Source: Propionivibrio soli
Lineage (GTDB): Bacteria; Pseudomonadota; Gammaproteobacteria; Burkholderiales; Rhodocyclaceae
DNA: 64,000 nucleotides
Direction of reading: 5' to 3'
Assembly (NCBI RefSeq): GCF_025770765.1
Contig: NZ_JANZKY010000014.1
Location: forward strand, 1 to 64,000
Position numbers and translations under genes: made by a program. The first letter of the stretch is position 1. Each line of letters begins with the position of its first letter. Below, piece by piece: positions 26,937 through 36,635 of this stretch. The notes under the pieces are model-generated. The model searched no databases. It saw only the letters and a program-made list of their open reading frames with translations, and was not told where the DNA came from.

Positions 26937-28262
26937 ATGACGGAAAAAATCGGGAAATACGAAGTGATTCGTACGCTGGGCAAGGGGGCGACCGCAGTCG
27001 TCTACTTGGCGCGCGACCCCGATACCAACCGCGAAGTGGCGGTGAAGCTGATTCGCTTCAGCGGCGAGAACGCGGCAATGTCCCGGCGGCTGCGCAAGCT
27101 CTTCCAGACCGAGGACTCGATCGGCCGACGGCTCGACCACCCGAACATCGTCAAGGTGTACGACGCGGCGATCGAGGACGACCGGGCGTATCTGGTGATG
27201 GAATACGTAGACGGGACGGCGCTCGAGCAGTACTGTGCGATCAATCGCCTGCTGCCGATGCACCGCGTCATCGGTATTGTCTTCAAGTGTTGCCTGGCAC
27301 TCGATCATGCCTTCCGGCAGGGTGTCGTGCATCGGGACATCAAGCCGGCCAATATCCTGATCGACGCCGAGGACAATCCAAAGATCACGGACTTCGGCCT
27401 CGCGCTGAATCTCAACAAGGACTCCACGTTCGTGATGGGAGTGGGGTCGCCGGCGTACATGTCCCCAGAGCAGATCAAGAATTACCCTCTGAATCAAAAG
27501 ACGGACCTGTACTCGCTGGGTGTCCTGCTTTTTCAGCTATTGACGGGGCGCTTGCCGTTTCGCGCCAGCAGCCAGGCCGCGCTTGTATACAAGATCGTCA
27601 ATATGGAGATCCCGTCGGTCTGCGCCTTGAATCCCAATTTGCCGGCCGGGCTTGATCCGATCATCAAGAAGGCGCTGGAAAAGGACCTCTACAGCCGTTA
27701 CAGGAATGGCGCAGAGTTTGCCAAAGACCTGTCCACGGTGCGTTATCAGATGTTCGACGAAAACGCCGCCGCTCAGGATACCTCGCATTTCGAGCGCCTG
27801 CGGGCGCTGGAATTCTTCCGAGGGTTCGAGGACATCGAGCTCTGGGAAATCCTGCGCATCAGTGTCTGGCGCGAGGTAGCGGACAAAGTCATGCTGATCC
27901 GCGAAGGCGACAAGAACCGCGTGTTCGGGATCATCGTGAAGGGCTTCGTGGAAGTGTCGATGGAAGGCAAGTCGCTTTGCCGCCTCGGCTCAGGCGAAGT
28001 CGTCGGTGAGATGGCGTTTCTGCACCCGACCGATTCTACGCGGTCGTGTTCCGTGGTTACGCTTGAGCCGACCCTGTTCCTGGAGATCAATAGCGCCGCG
28101 CTGGACCTCGGGTCGGATGAGTTGCGCGAGCGGTTTAACAAGGTGCTGACGGCCACCGCGCTGTCGCGGTTGCGTGCCGCCAACAAGGCCTTAGCCAAGC
28201 TCGGGCCGCCCGCCGTTCGTGGCAGCGGCGGTATGTGCGACCTGGAGCTCGCTCCGCCGTAA
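26937..28262 (+). CDS. Serine/threonine protein kinase fused to a cyclic-nucleotide-binding domain
   Basis: This 441-residue protein joins a Hanks-type kinase (~8-275) to a C-terminal cNMP-binding fold (~290-410). The kinase has the glycine loop 'LGKGATAVV', the ATP lysine K37 in 'VAVKLI', the catalytic loop 'VHRDIKPANIL' with D134, the metal-binding 'DFG' at 152-154, and 'SPAYMSPEQI' in the activation segment, so it should be active. The cNMP part has a phosphate-binding-cassette-like 'GEVVGEMAFLHPTDSTRSCS'. There is no membrane segment. This order is the reverse of eukaryotic PKG. It lies divergent from grpE, inside the heat-shock gene group; substrates are unknown. Confidence 0.92.
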   Translation: MTEKIGKYEVIRTLGKGATAVVYLARDPDTNREVAVKLIRFSGENAAMSRRLRKLFQTEDSIGRRLDHPNIVKVYDAAIEDDRAYLVMEYVDGTALEQYCAINRLLPMHRVIGIVFKCCLALDHAFRQGVVHRDIKPANILIDAEDNPKITDFGLALNLNKDSTFVMGVGSPAYMSPEQIKNYPLNQKTDLYSLGVLLFQLLTGRLPFRASSQAALVYKIVNMEIPSVCALNPNLPAGLDPIIKKALEKDLYSRYRNGAEFAKDLSTVRYQMFDENAAAQDTSHFERLRALEFFRGFEDIELWEILRISVWREVADKVMLIREGDKNRVFGIIVKGFVEVSMEGKSLCRLGSGEVVGEMAFLHPTDSTRSCSVVTLEPTLFLEINSAALDLGSDELRERFNKVLTATALSRLRAANKALAKLGPPAVRGSGGMCDLELAPP

Positions 28263-28294
28263 GCCGTTACCGGCCGGCCGTAGCCGACAGCTGC

Positions 28295-29362
28295 TTACAC
28301 TGTCAGATCGACTTGCTGCACCGTTCCCGCGACGCCGTCGTCGCGCAGAAAAACGCCGCTTGACTTGATCTGCCCCTGGAGTTCGTTCGCGCTGGTTTTG
28401 ACATCAAACGGTGTCTCGACACGGGCGAGGGCGATGGCGCCAACGTTCGCTTGCTTGAGACCCGTGAGCACGTCGGCTCCTGCGGCATCCTTGGCCCACA
28501 CCTTCAGGTTGTTGTAGGCCGCGTCGTTCTCGTCGATCCAGCCGTTGTGGTCGCTGTCGTACTGCGCCAGTTCCGAGAACCCGTCGCCGCTCAAGGCGCC
28601 GAACAACTCGGAGCCGTCGTTGATCGTGCCGTCGCCATTGCGGTCGAAAGCGAGGAAACCGCTCCCGCCCGTCACGAAGTTGATTTCGTCGGCCGTGCCG
28701 TTGGCGTCGAGATCGAAACTGAACCGCTGGCTGGTCAGCTGCGCCGCTGTTCCGGAGAAGTTCAGAACCAGCGGATCTTTCGTCTGGCGAGCGTCGCCGG
28801 CGCGGATACGGACGTTCGATTCCTCGTAATAGCTACGGCTCATCGAGAGTCCCACGGAGAACGAAATCTCCTGTCCGTCACTTGTCTTCACAACCCCAGC
28901 GGCCGAGAAGGTCGTCTGTTCGCTCTCCGCGTAAACTTCGTGGCGATCGTACTCGAAGCCCCAGCCGGCGTTGGCCGGTTGAGCGGGGGTTTGGGCTGGT
29001 ACTCCGGCAGGCACCGCAGCGGCTTCATTCATTGCCGCCTCAAGCTCGCTCAGATCGAGGATTTTCACCTCGCGGCCGGTCAGCATATAGACAAGCGCCT
29101 TGACGAGCTGGAGCTTCGGGTCCTTTTCAACGGCATCGGCGCTGTCCTGAACGGCGTTGGCTTCATTTTTCTGCGCGGCTTTGCCCGCATCCGAAAGCTG
29201 GACTTCGGGCAGTTGAACAGCGGGCAAGGGGTTGCTGCGCGCGCTGTTTTCGACCGCCGGGCGACGATCGCCGACCCACGAACGCATCGATTCCTGCAGC
29301 TCGTGCCGTTCCTGCTTGAAATGGGTCGATTCGAGCTGCAACGCTGAACTCGCGATTCTCAT
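28295..29362 (-). CDS. Conserved hypothetical protein with EF-hand-like calcium-binding loops
   Basis: This 355-residue protein has a variable, Pro/Ala-rich N-terminal half. Its C-terminal part contains acidic loops resembling EF-hands: 'FDRNGDGTINDGSELFG' and 'YDSDHNGWIDENDAAYNNL', with a weaker 'FDLDANGTADEIN'. Such loops usually bind calcium. There is no classical signal peptide, although a type I exported protein would not need one. A GGAGACG site precedes ATG 29362. It converges on the kinase gene with 32 bp between the stops. Similar proteins occur in many proteobacteria without assigned function. Confidence 0.75.
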   Translation of the reverse strand: MRIASSALQLESTHFKQERHELQESMRSWVGDRRPAVENSARSNPLPAVQLPEVQLSDAGKAAQKNEANAVQDSADAVEKDPKLQLVKALVYMLTGREVKILDLSELEAAMNEAAAVPAGVPAQTPAQPANAGWGFEYDRHEVYAESEQTTFSAAGVVKTSDGQEISFSVGLSMSRSYYEESNVRIRAGDARQTKDPLVLNFSGTAAQLTSQRFSFDLDANGTADEINFVTGGSGFLAFDRNGDGTINDGSELFGALSGDGFSELAQYDSDHNGWIDENDAAYNNLKVWAKDAAGADVLTGLKQANVGAIALARVETPFDVKTSANELQGQIKSSGVFLRDDGVAGTVQQVDLTV

Positions 29363-29455
29363 GATCGTCTCCTTGCGTACCGTTAACGCAAATTAACGGC
29401 CCGGACGGCGATCACTTGAGGGGCGATACGGCCGCGACTTAGCGCAGCGAGCGGT

Positions 29456-30559
29456 TTACGAGGTGGCGCCAAGCGCCTTGGCACGTTGCGCGCTGGCGGC
29501 GAGTTCGCTCGCATTGGCAGGCATTTGCGTCGGCCAGCCGGCGAGGTGTTTTTCGGCGAGGGCGGCGAGCGCGTGAATCCAGGTTTCCCGCTCATTCAGG
29601 CAGGGGATGTAGCGAAAATCCTTGCCCCCGGCACCGAGGAAGGCGCTTTTGCCTTCCAGCGCGATCTCCTCGAGCGTTTCGAGACAATCGGCGACGAAAC
29701 CGGGGCAGACTACGTCCACGCGCCGTACTCCCTCCTTGGCCAGAGCCTGCAGGGTGGGGGCGGTATAGGGCTGAAGCCATTCAGCGCGGCCGAAGCGCGA
29801 TTGAAAACAGATTTGATACTCGTTCGGGCCAAGACGAAGCGCTTCAGCGAGCAGGCGGCCGGTCTTTTGGCATTCGCAATGGTATGGATCGCCCTTGTCC
29901 AACGTCGAACGCGGTACACCGTGAAAGCTCATGATCAGCCGGTAAGACGAGTTTGGCCGGCCTTCTGCGCCCCAATAGGAGCGGATGCCTTCGGCGAGCG
30001 CTTCGATGTATCCCTTGTCGTCGGCGAAGCTGCGCACCGTCCGCAGTTCCGGCTGGTTGCGCTGCGTGGCCGCCCAGGCGAAGGCGGCGTCAAACGCGGT
30101 GGCCGTCGTGCTCGACGAATATTGCGGATACAGAGGAAGGAGCAGGATGCGCGTGCAACCCTCGGCTTTGAGGCGTGAGAGGACGGCGGGGATCGACGGT
30201 TCGCCGTAGCGCATGGCGTAGGCGACGGTTACGTCATGCCCGCGGGTGCCGAGAAAACCGCGCAGCAGTTTCGACTGCCGTTCGCTATGCACCTTCAGCG
30301 GTGAACCGTCCGGTGTCCAGATCTTTGCGTACTTCTCGGCCGATTTTTTCGGCCGTACATTGAGGATGATGCCGTTCAGGATCGGCCACCAGACAAATCG
30401 AGGAATCTCCACCACACGCGGGTCGGACAGAAATTCCTTGAGATAGCAACGTACGGCGGGTGCCGTCGGCGCTTCCGGGGTGCCGAGATTGATCAGCAAG
30501 ATCGCGGTTTTCGCCGCCGTGCCGTGGCGAAACGGCGGCTCCGGCTGGCAGCGGGCCAT
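29456..30559 (-). CDS. hemH: Ferrochelatase
   Basis: This 367-residue enzyme inserts iron into protoporphyrin IX, the last step of heme synthesis. Family signatures are '[14 protein letters not shown]', '[14 protein letters not shown]', '[16 protein letters not shown]' with the metal-site histidine, '[16 protein letters not shown]' and '[16 protein letters not shown]'. ATG 30559 is used because the stop of hrcA overlaps it by one base (TGATG) and homologues start here. Cotranscription with hrcA is likely. Confidence 0.96.
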   Translation of the reverse strand: MARCQPEPPFRHGTAAKTAILLINLGTPEAPTAPAVRCYLKEFLSDPRVVEIPRFVWWPILNGIILNVRPKKSAEKYAKIWTPDGSPLKVHSERQSKLLRGFLGTRGHDVTVAYAMRYGEPSIPAVLSRLKAEGCTRILLLPLYPQYSSSTTATAFDAAFAWAATQRNQPELRTVRSFADDKGYIEALAEGIRSYWGAEGRPNSSYRLIMSFHGVPRSTLDKGDPYHCECQKTGRLLAEALRLGPNEYQICFQSRFGRAEWLQPYTAPTLQALAKEGVRRVDVVCPGFVADCLETLEEIALEGKSAFLGAGGKDFRYIPCLNERETWIHALAALAEKHLAGWPTQMPANASELAASAQRAKALGATS

Positions 30560-31587
30560 CAGGAATTGGCCTGGTAGGTGAGCGCGGAGGAAAGCAGCTT
30601 GGCGGTGATGTCGACGATCGGGATCACCCGCTCGTAGGCCATGCGTGTCGGGCCGATGACGCCCACCGAGCCGACGATCTGACCGTCGACCTCGTAGGGC
30701 GCAGTGATCACGCTGCATTCGTCGAGTGGCGCGATGCCTGATTCGCCCCCGATGAAAAGTTGGATGCCGTCGGCACGGTGCGAGATGTCGAGCAATTGCA
30801 TGAGCGCGGTGCGCTGTTCGAAAAGATCGAACAACTCGCGCAGGCGCTTCATGTTCGACGAGAGCTCTTCGAATTCCAGCAGATTCCGCTGCCCCGAAAT
30901 CACGTAGTCGTTGTCGGTCTGGTGCATCGCCTCGTCGCCTGCGGCCAAGGCCGCCGCCATCAGGTCTTGCAGGTCGCCGCGCAGGCGTTGCAGGTCTTCC
31001 TTGACGTGGTCTCGAATATGCTCGAAATCCTGCCCGGAAAAGTGCATGTTGAGGTAGTTCGCCGCGGAAACGAGTTCGGACGGCGAATAAACCCGTTGCG
31101 TGAAAAGAATCCGGTTCTGCACATCGCCATCCATTGTCACCAGGATGAGCAGGATGCGTTTGTCCGAAAGGCTGACGAATTCGACCTGCCGTATCCGTGG
31201 CGTCTTTCGCCGGGGCGCGACAACGATGCCGGCAAACTGGGTGAGCCCGGAAAGCAGGCGTGATGCGCTATTGATGAGCTGCTGCGGCTGCGAGGGGTGC
31301 AACTGGCCTTCGATGGCGTGAATCTTCTCGGAATCGAGCGGTTGCATTGTCAACAGACTATCGACAAAAAAGCGGTAGCCACGCGGCGTCGGGATGCGTC
31401 CGGCAGACGTATGGGGACTCGCAATGAAGCCGATATCCTCCAGGTCGGCCATCACGTTGCGTACCGTCGCGGCCGACAAGTCGAGCCCGGAGTACTTGGA
31501 GAGTGCGCGTGATCCGACCGGCTGTCCGTCTGCGATGTAACGCTCGATCAGGGTTTTCAGCAGGGTTTTGGCGCGCTCGTCTAGCAT
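30559..31587 (-). CDS. hrcA: Heat-inducible transcription repressor HrcA
   Basis: This 342-residue repressor has the N-terminal winged helix '[20 protein letters not shown]', the segment '[20 protein letters not shown]' and '[20 protein letters not shown]', and the GAF-like core ending '[20 protein letters not shown]'. HrcA represses chaperone operons at CIRCE operators, with GroEL as modulator. In this window grpE and dnaK carry sigma-32 promoters and no CIRCE, so the HrcA target is probably groESL elsewhere. It overlaps hemH and diverges from nadK. Confidence 0.97.
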   Translation of the reverse strand: MLDERAKTLLKTLIERYIADGQPVGSRALSKYSGLDLSAATVRNVMADLEDIGFIASPHTSAGRIPTPRGYRFFVDSLLTMQPLDSEKIHAIEGQLHPSQPQQLINSASRLLSGLTQFAGIVVAPRRKTPRIRQVEFVSLSDKRILLILVTMDGDVQNRILFTQRVYSPSELVSAANYLNMHFSGQDFEHIRDHVKEDLQRLRGDLQDLMAAALAAGDEAMHQTDNDYVISGQRNLLEFEELSSNMKRLRELFDLFEQRTALMQLLDISHRADGIQLFIGGESGIAPLDECSVITAPYEVDGQIVGSVGVIGPTRMAYERVIPIVDITAKLLSSALTYQANS

Positions 31588-31727
31588 GGGGTTGATTCTA
31601 CAAAAAGAATCGTCGTTTAACCATGAAGTAGGTGCGGTCTGCCAAAGATCAAGAGGGTATTCGCCTTTCCGCGCCTGGGTACGGCCTCCGGGAACGGTTG
31701 GCGGCGATTTGTGGTTTAATTCGGCCC

Positions 31728-32654
31728 ATGAACGATAACCCGACCGGCGCTTCAGGCCTCCGCGTGGTGCCCCCGCGAACGATCGCGCTGATTGGCAAAT
31801 ATCAGAGCCGCGAGATCGCCGAATCGCTTTGTCTGCTTGCCGATAATTTGTCCGGACGCGGAATCACGGTGATCATCGAGGAAGCGACGGTGAGCAACTC
31901 CGGCTTGCCGGACGATATGCGTCAATGGGAACAGGGGGATTTCGCGGCGATCGGCGCCCGGGCCGACCTGGCCATCGTGATCGGCGGCGACGGAACGATG
32001 CTCAACGCCGCTCGCCACCTGGCGAGCTACCGGGTGCCTCTCGTCGGCGTCAACCAGGGCCGACTCGGTTTCATGACCGATATCGCGCGCAACGAAATGC
32101 TCACCTGTATGGACGCCTTGCTCGAAGGCCGGTTCACTCCCGAAAGCCGCATGCTGCTGGGTGCCGAGGTGATTCGCGACGGGCATCGGGTGGGAGCGAA
32201 TCTGGCGCTCAACGAGGTGGTGGTGGACAAGGGCGCCATCGGCCGGCTCATCGAATTTGCGCTATTCATCGACGGCGAGTTCATCTACAACCTGCGCTCG
32301 GACGGCCTAATCGCCTCGACGCCGACCGGTTCGACGGCGTATTCGCTCTCGGCCAATGGCCCGATCCTTCATCCACAGGTTACCGGCGTTGCGCTCGTGC
32401 CGTTGTGCCCGCACTCACTGACCAATCGCCCGATCCTCGTCGGTGACCGCAACGAGATCGAAGTCCGCATCATCCACGCCACGGACTCGCGCGTGCACTT
32501 TGATGGCCAGGTTACGTACGACTTGAAGCCGGACGACATCGTACGCATCCGGCGCTCCGAATACTCCATCTGCTTCCTCCACCCGCCCGGATACAGCTAT
32601 TTCGCGATGCTGCGCCAAAAACTGCACTGGAGCGAGCAGCCAAGAATTCACTAA
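31728..32654 (+). CDS. nadK: NAD kinase
   Basis: This 308-residue enzyme phosphorylates NAD to NADP. It has the diagnostic '[15 protein letters not shown]', '[13 protein letters not shown]' and '[20 protein letters not shown]'. I place the start at ATG 31728, where homologues begin; the in-frame opening from 31632 has no related content. No clear ribosome site precedes the ATG, and a TTTAAT lies eight bases before it, so the message could have a very short leader. recN follows 23 bp downstream, the usual proteobacterial pairing. Confidence 0.95.
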   Translation: MNDNPTGASGLRVVPPRTIALIGKYQSREIAESLCLLADNLSGRGITVIIEEATVSNSGLPDDMRQWEQGDFAAIGARADLAIVIGGDGTMLNAARHLASYRVPLVGVNQGRLGFMTDIARNEMLTCMDALLEGRFTPESRMLLGAEVIRDGHRVGANLALNEVVVDKGAIGRLIEFALFIDGEFIYNLRSDGLIASTPTGSTAYSLSANGPILHPQVTGVALVPLCPHSLTNRPILVGDRNEIEVRIIHATDSRVHFDGQVTYDLKPDDIVRIRRSEYSICFLHPPGYSYFAMLRQKLHWSEQPRIH

Positions 32655-32677
32655 CGCCGCGAGAGCCCGTTTTCCCT

Positions 32678-34339
32678 ATGTTGCGTCGTCTGACCGTTCG
32701 CGATTTCGTTCTCGTCGACCGGCTCGAACTCGATTTCGAGCCCGGCTTTGGCACCCTCACCGGCGAAACCGGCGCCGGCAAGTCCATCCTTGTTGATGCC
32801 CTGGCCTTTGCACTCGGCGAACGCGCCGACGCGGGGCTTGTGCGCGCCGGCGGTGAGCGTGCCGAAGTCAGCGCCGAGTTCGATCTGGACGATGCGCCAA
32901 GCGCCCGCGACTGGTTGCGCGAGCAAGACCTGGACGCCGACGAAGGGCTCCTCCTGCGCCGGGTGATTGACACATCCGGGCGTTCGCGGGCCTACCTCAA
33001 CGGTTCGCCGGTGACGCTGCAGCAACTGCGCGAAGTCGCCGAGTTCGTCGTCGACATCCATGGCCAGCATGCGCATCAATCGCTATTGCGCGGGGATGCT
33101 CAGCGCGCTTTGCTCGATTCGCATGGTGGCCTGGATGAACTGGCAGGCAAGGTCGCTGGGGCGTGGCGTTCCTGGCGCGAGGCCGTGACCTTGCTCGAAA
33201 CGGCTCGGGGTGGTGCCGAAGCTTTGATGCAAGAACGCGACCAGTTGGAGTGGCAGGTCAAAGAACTGGAAGCGCTCGCTTTCTCCGCCGACGAATGGGC
33301 GGGGCTCGACGCCGAGCACAAGCGGCTCGCGCATGCGGCGAGCCTCGTCGAAGGCGCACGTTACGCGCTCGATTTGCTAGCCGAGTCCGACGCCGCCTGC
33401 GTGGCGCTCGTCGATAACGCCGTCAGCCGCCTCGACCATCTCGTCGAGTACGACGAAGGCCTCACCGAAGTGAGTGCCGTGTTGCAGTCGGCGCAGGCCG
33501 AACTGGCGGAAGCGGTGTCGTCGCTGCGCCGGTATGCCGACCGCGTCGAACTCGACCCCGAACGGCTAGGGGAGGTCGAGCGACGCATCGAAGCCGTTCA
33601 CGCATGCGCGCGAAAATTCCGTTCGCGGCCCGACGAATTGCCGGAACTGCTGGCCCGGTGGCAGGAACGTTTGGCCGCGCTGGGGCAGGCGGCCGACATC
33701 GCGGCGCTCGAAGCCCGCGCCGCCGAAACGCGGGCGGCATACGAAGCGCTCGCCAAGCGGCTTTCCAAAGGGCGGGCCAAGGCCGCCGCGTCGCTCGGCA
33801 ATGAAGTCAGTCGCGTCATGCAGCAGCTCGCGCTCGGCGGAGGACGTTTCGAGGTGACCCTGCTGCCGCTCGACGACGGCGCCGCGTCGGGGCTCGAACG
33901 CATCGAATTCCGCATCGCGGGCCTTGCCGGCACCGAGGCGCGTCCACTTGCCAAGGTGGCATCCGGCGGCGAACTCTCGCGTATCAGCCTTGCCATCCAG
34001 GTAGTGACCAGCCAGGCGGCGAGTGTTCCCACCCTTATCTTCGACGAGGTGGACGTCGGTATTGGCGGCGGCGTTGCCGAGGTCGTTGGGCGCTTGCTGC
34101 GCGAACTCGGCACGGAACGCCAAGTGCTCTGCGTGACGCATCTGCCTCAAGTTGCAGCGCGGGCCAATTGGCAATGGCGCGTCGTGAAGAGCGGCAAGGG
34201 CAACCAGATCCGCAGTGACGTCGTGCCGCTCGACAACGCCGGCCGCATCGAAGAAGTGGCGCGCATGCTGGGTGGTGTCGAGATCACCGCCATTACCCGA
34301 CAGCATGCGCGGGAGATGCTCGATTTTTCGGTGGCCTAA
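32678..34339 (+). CDS. recN: DNA repair protein RecN
   Basis: This 553-residue SMC-like ATPase acts in double-strand-break repair. Walker A is 'TGETGAGKSILVDALAFALG', the ABC signature 'KVASGGELSRISLAIQV', and Walker B 'TLIFDEVDVGIGG', with a coiled-coil middle of ~160-360. The D-loop and 'CVTHLPQVAARA' histidine follow. It is 23 bp downstream of nadK and probably cotranscribed. I see no clear LexA box before either gene. Confidence 0.97.
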   Translation: MLRRLTVRDFVLVDRLELDFEPGFGTLTGETGAGKSILVDALAFALGERADAGLVRAGGERAEVSAEFDLDDAPSARDWLREQDLDADEGLLLRRVIDTSGRSRAYLNGSPVTLQQLREVAEFVVDIHGQHAHQSLLRGDAQRALLDSHGGLDELAGKVAGAWRSWREAVTLLETARGGAEALMQERDQLEWQVKELEALAFSADEWAGLDAEHKRLAHAASLVEGARYALDLLAESDAACVALVDNAVSRLDHLVEYDEGLTEVSAVLQSAQAELAEAVSSLRRYADRVELDPERLGEVERRIEAVHACARKFRSRPDELPELLARWQERLAALGQAADIAALEARAAETRAAYEALAKRLSKGRAKAAASLGNEVSRVMQQLALGGGRFEVTLLPLDDGAASGLERIEFRIAGLAGTEARPLAKVASGGELSRISLAIQVVTSQAASVPTLIFDEVDVGIGGGVAEVVGRLLRELGTERQVLCVTHLPQVAARANWQWRVVKSGKGNQIRSDVVPLDNAGRIEEVARMLGGVEITAITRQHAREMLDFSVA

Positions 34340-34529
34340 ATCAAAGGGCTACGCAAAAGGGCTGCGCTCTAGTCGCGCGCAATTTTAGCCGCCCGCTTCA
34401 GAAGTCCTTTTTTTCGGACGAGTAGCAGCGCGGGCTCCACACGCTACCGCCCGCTGCGGACCGCATGCCGGGTGGTGTGGCAGGGGCAGCTAACAATAGC
34501 GGCCCCTATGCCGATGCATCGGCAGACTC

Positions 34530-35090
34530 TTATTTCTCCGCCTCACTCGGCGTATCGGGCGAGCCATCAACCTTGCCAATATCCTTGAGCGCGGGCCCCG
34601 GCTCGGGCTGATATCTTGAGTTCTTGACCCAGCGCAATAGCACCAACGAAACACTGTCCGCACACTGCTCAAAAATATCGCACTTGCTGAACGCCTTCAT
34701 CCCCGCGACCCAGCACACCCGCATGAACTTCGTCTGGCGCAGAGGATAACCCGTCTCGGTAAGCGTCGCCTCGATACCAACATAGCGATGGCCTGTCATC
34801 GCAAAGCCCTCCACCTTCAAGGCCTCGGTGATCTTCACTTTCAGCTTTGCATCGCCAAGCGGCGCCGTCATCTCGGGCGGTGGCTGCTGCAAGTCGCCGG
34901 TAGGCGGATTGGTATAGAGGGCCGTGCTCAAACGATCTGCGAGCATCTGGTCGACCTTGCACTCCTGGCCGTGACTGACGTTTTCCTTCGGTTCGGCTTG
35001 AAAGCTGATCGGCAATTCAAGCACCGTGAACGGGCCGGCATGCGAATTGAAGCTCAGGGCCAGCAGAAAAATCCATGGGTAGTTTTTCAT
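34530..35090 (-). CDS. Hypothetical exported protein
   Basis: This 186-residue protein begins with a short signal peptide ('MKNYPWIFLLALSFNSHAGP', cleavage probably after His-Ala-Gly or Ser-His-Ala). The mature part is soluble, with three cysteines ('GQECKVDQ', 'MRVCWVAG', 'FSKCDIFEQCADS') that could form disulfides in the periplasm. I recognise no family. It is the last of three consecutive minus-strand genes for exported or possibly exported proteins downstream of the CDI locus; the gap to the gene before it is 26 bp. ATG 35090 was chosen because the signal peptide starts there. Confidence 0.65.
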   Translation of the reverse strand: MKNYPWIFLLALSFNSHAGPFTVLELPISFQAEPKENVSHGQECKVDQMLADRLSTALYTNPPTGDLQQPPPEMTAPLGDAKLKVKITEALKVEGFAMTGHRYVGIEATLTETGYPLRQTKFMRVCWVAGMKAFSKCDIFEQCADSVSLVLLRWVKNSRYQPEPGPALKDIGKVDGSPDTPSEAEK

Positions 35091-35116
35091 CGTGTGTCGA
35101 CGATTTCGAATAGTGA

Positions 35117-35953
35117 TCAATCCAGCAAGCGCTGGAGCAAATTTTTGTTTTCCGGACAGGGGGCGGAACGGGGCAAGACGAATTGCTCGGTGCCGTCGCT
35201 GACATCGTAAACCTCCATTCTGCAAACGCCGCCGTTACCCAAAGGGCCCTCCTCAACCCAACGAACTTGATAGGTACGGCCCCCCTCGGGATCGAACCCC
35301 ACGCAAATCGGGCCGCAACTCACGATCGCATTGTGCATATGGAGCACCGAGTTGCCATAGATACTCAATGGCTTGATCGGCACGTAACCGCTGAATTGCG
35401 GCGATTCGTAAGGGCCGTCACCGTAGGCCACGGCAAAGCGTGCGCTGCCTGGGCCGGCGATGGTCACATACGCTGCTGTCTTTGGGTCGGTCGGTTCGCC
35501 TCGAACATCGAGCCCCAGGCTATGCGCCATTTTGATTTCCTTGACCAGTCCGTTGATCCACTTGATGTAGTTGGGATGGATCTGCCGTTCACCGTCCGAC
35601 TCACGATATTGCAGCCCAGAGGTGCTGCTCAGGTATTTGATCTGGAAGCCGCCCGCATCGTAGGGAATGGCCACCCGAAACGTATGCTTGCGCGCCTGCA
35701 CCAGCTGCAGGCGGATTTCGTTGTTACTGTCCGATTCCAGCTTGTAGACTACTTCGCCGGTATATCGATCGGCGCCGGCGATGATGTAATCATGAATCTG
35801 TTTGGCCGTTGCAGGTGGTCCGTCATCAAATCGGATGTCGGGGTCAACCAGTGTCGCCAGCTTGGCCATGGTGCTGCTCGCGCCCAGCATGAACACCAGC
35901 GCCATGAGTTTGCGAATCGTTGCGGATGTCAATCTCTTGCTCCATGGAAGCAT
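35117..35953 (-). CDS. Hypothetical exported protein
   Basis: This 278-residue protein has a basic N-terminus and a hydrophobic stretch ('LMALVFMLGASSTMA', ending near residue 30), which reads as a signal peptide. The mature part is beta-rich with cysteines near the end ('VSCGPICVGFDPEGG', 'GGVCRMEVYDVSDG', 'APCPEN'). The ATG at 35953 lies 3 bp after the previous gene's stop; ATG 35905 is a possible alternative. No homologous family is recognised. It sits in the exported-protein cluster next to the orphan CDI module. Its function is unknown. Confidence 0.65.
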   Translation of the reverse strand: MLPWSKRLTSATIRKLMALVFMLGASSTMAKLATLVDPDIRFDDGPPATAKQIHDYIIAGADRYTGEVVYKLESDSNNEIRLQLVQARKHTFRVAIPYDAGGFQIKYLSSTSGLQYRESDGERQIHPNYIKWINGLVKEIKMAHSLGLDVRGEPTDPKTAAYVTIAGPGSARFAVAYGDGPYESPQFSGYVPIKPLSIYGNSVLHMHNAIVSCGPICVGFDPEGGRTYQVRWVEEGPLGNGGVCRMEVYDVSDGTEQFVLPRSAPCPENKNLLQRLLD

Positions 35954-35956
35954 CGT

Positions 35957-36328
35957 TTATTGGAAAGCGACTCGCGCCACCAGCTTGCAGTACTTGCTCG
36001 CATCGTCGATGGAGGGCGTTGCTGAAGCGGGCTTGCGCAGCACCTTTTGCACGCCTTGCTGCTGCTCCCAGATGCCCGGCATCCTGTCGCCCTTTTCGGT
36101 CAGCAAGTCATAGAGTGGTTTGTGCAAGGGGCTGGTGTAGTCGTAATCCGGAACCACCGCGCACACCTTGACCCCAGAGCGGCCCGACAGCTCCTTGATT
36201 CGCTCCGTGAACTTCGCTGCGTTAGCTACGCTGTCTTCCAGCGTAGTAACGGCAATGGTTTCCTGACCGAACGAAGTGTATTGAACCTGCCCAGTCGTGA
36301 ATAGAAATACCAGAATCAGTTCCTGCAT
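35957..36328 (-). CDS. Hypothetical small protein, possibly exported
   Basis: This 123-residue protein has an AAGGAAC site before ATG 36328 and a moderately hydrophobic N-terminus ('MQELILVFLFTTGQVQYTSF') that may act as a signal. The remainder is soluble with two cysteines ('VKVCAVVPDYDY', 'SKYCKLVARV'). It is followed after 3 bp by the next exported-protein gene. I do not recognise a family. The tight spacing suggests one transcript with its two downstream neighbours. Confidence 0.6.
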   Translation of the reverse strand: MQELILVFLFTTGQVQYTSFGQETIAVTTLEDSVANAAKFTERIKELSGRSGVKVCAVVPDYDYTSPLHKPLYDLLTEKGDRMPGIWEQQQGVQKVLRKPASATPSIDDASKYCKLVARVAFQ

Positions 36329-36347
36329 GAGTGTTCCTTAGTAAAAA

Positions 36348-36635
36348 TTAATTTGGGTGGATCGAGCGCCAGAAGCGGCCAGGGTGACCGTTTATCGGTG
36401 GCCAGACGATGTCCGTGGTGAGCTGCGCCATTCTGCACTCACGAATATGCGAGGATCGAGTACGCCAACAAATCCACCCGATGCCGACAGCAAACGCCAT
36501 CACGACAAGAATCGGTTGTGGAAGCCCTGATGCGTGGGCGAGGTATTGGACGAATCCGTAGAATTCTTCGGAGAGCAACACGAGTGTGGTGTTGTTTACT
36601 GTTTTTTTCGATCGGCTACTTTTTGTCTTCGCCAC
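36348..36635 (-). CDS. Small putative membrane protein with a hemagglutinin-like tail
   Basis: The open frame is 95 residues from a GTG at 36635 that overlaps the upstream immunity gene by 20 bp; no good ribosome site is visible, so expression is doubtful. It has a basic start ('KTKSSRSKK') and one membrane segment ('ILVVMAFAVGIGWICW'). The last ~25 residues begin 'MAQLTTDIVW', nearly identical to 'MAQLTSDIVW' within CdiA in this window, and the DNA is similar over about 34 bases. It is best read as a patchwork with a relic of a hemagglutinin gene rather than a normal protein. Confidence 0.4.
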   Translation of the reverse strand: MAKTKSSRSKKTVNNTTLVLLSEEFYGFVQYLAHASGLPQPILVVMAFAVGIGWICWRTRSSHIRECRMAQLTTDIVWPPINGHPGRFWRSIHPN

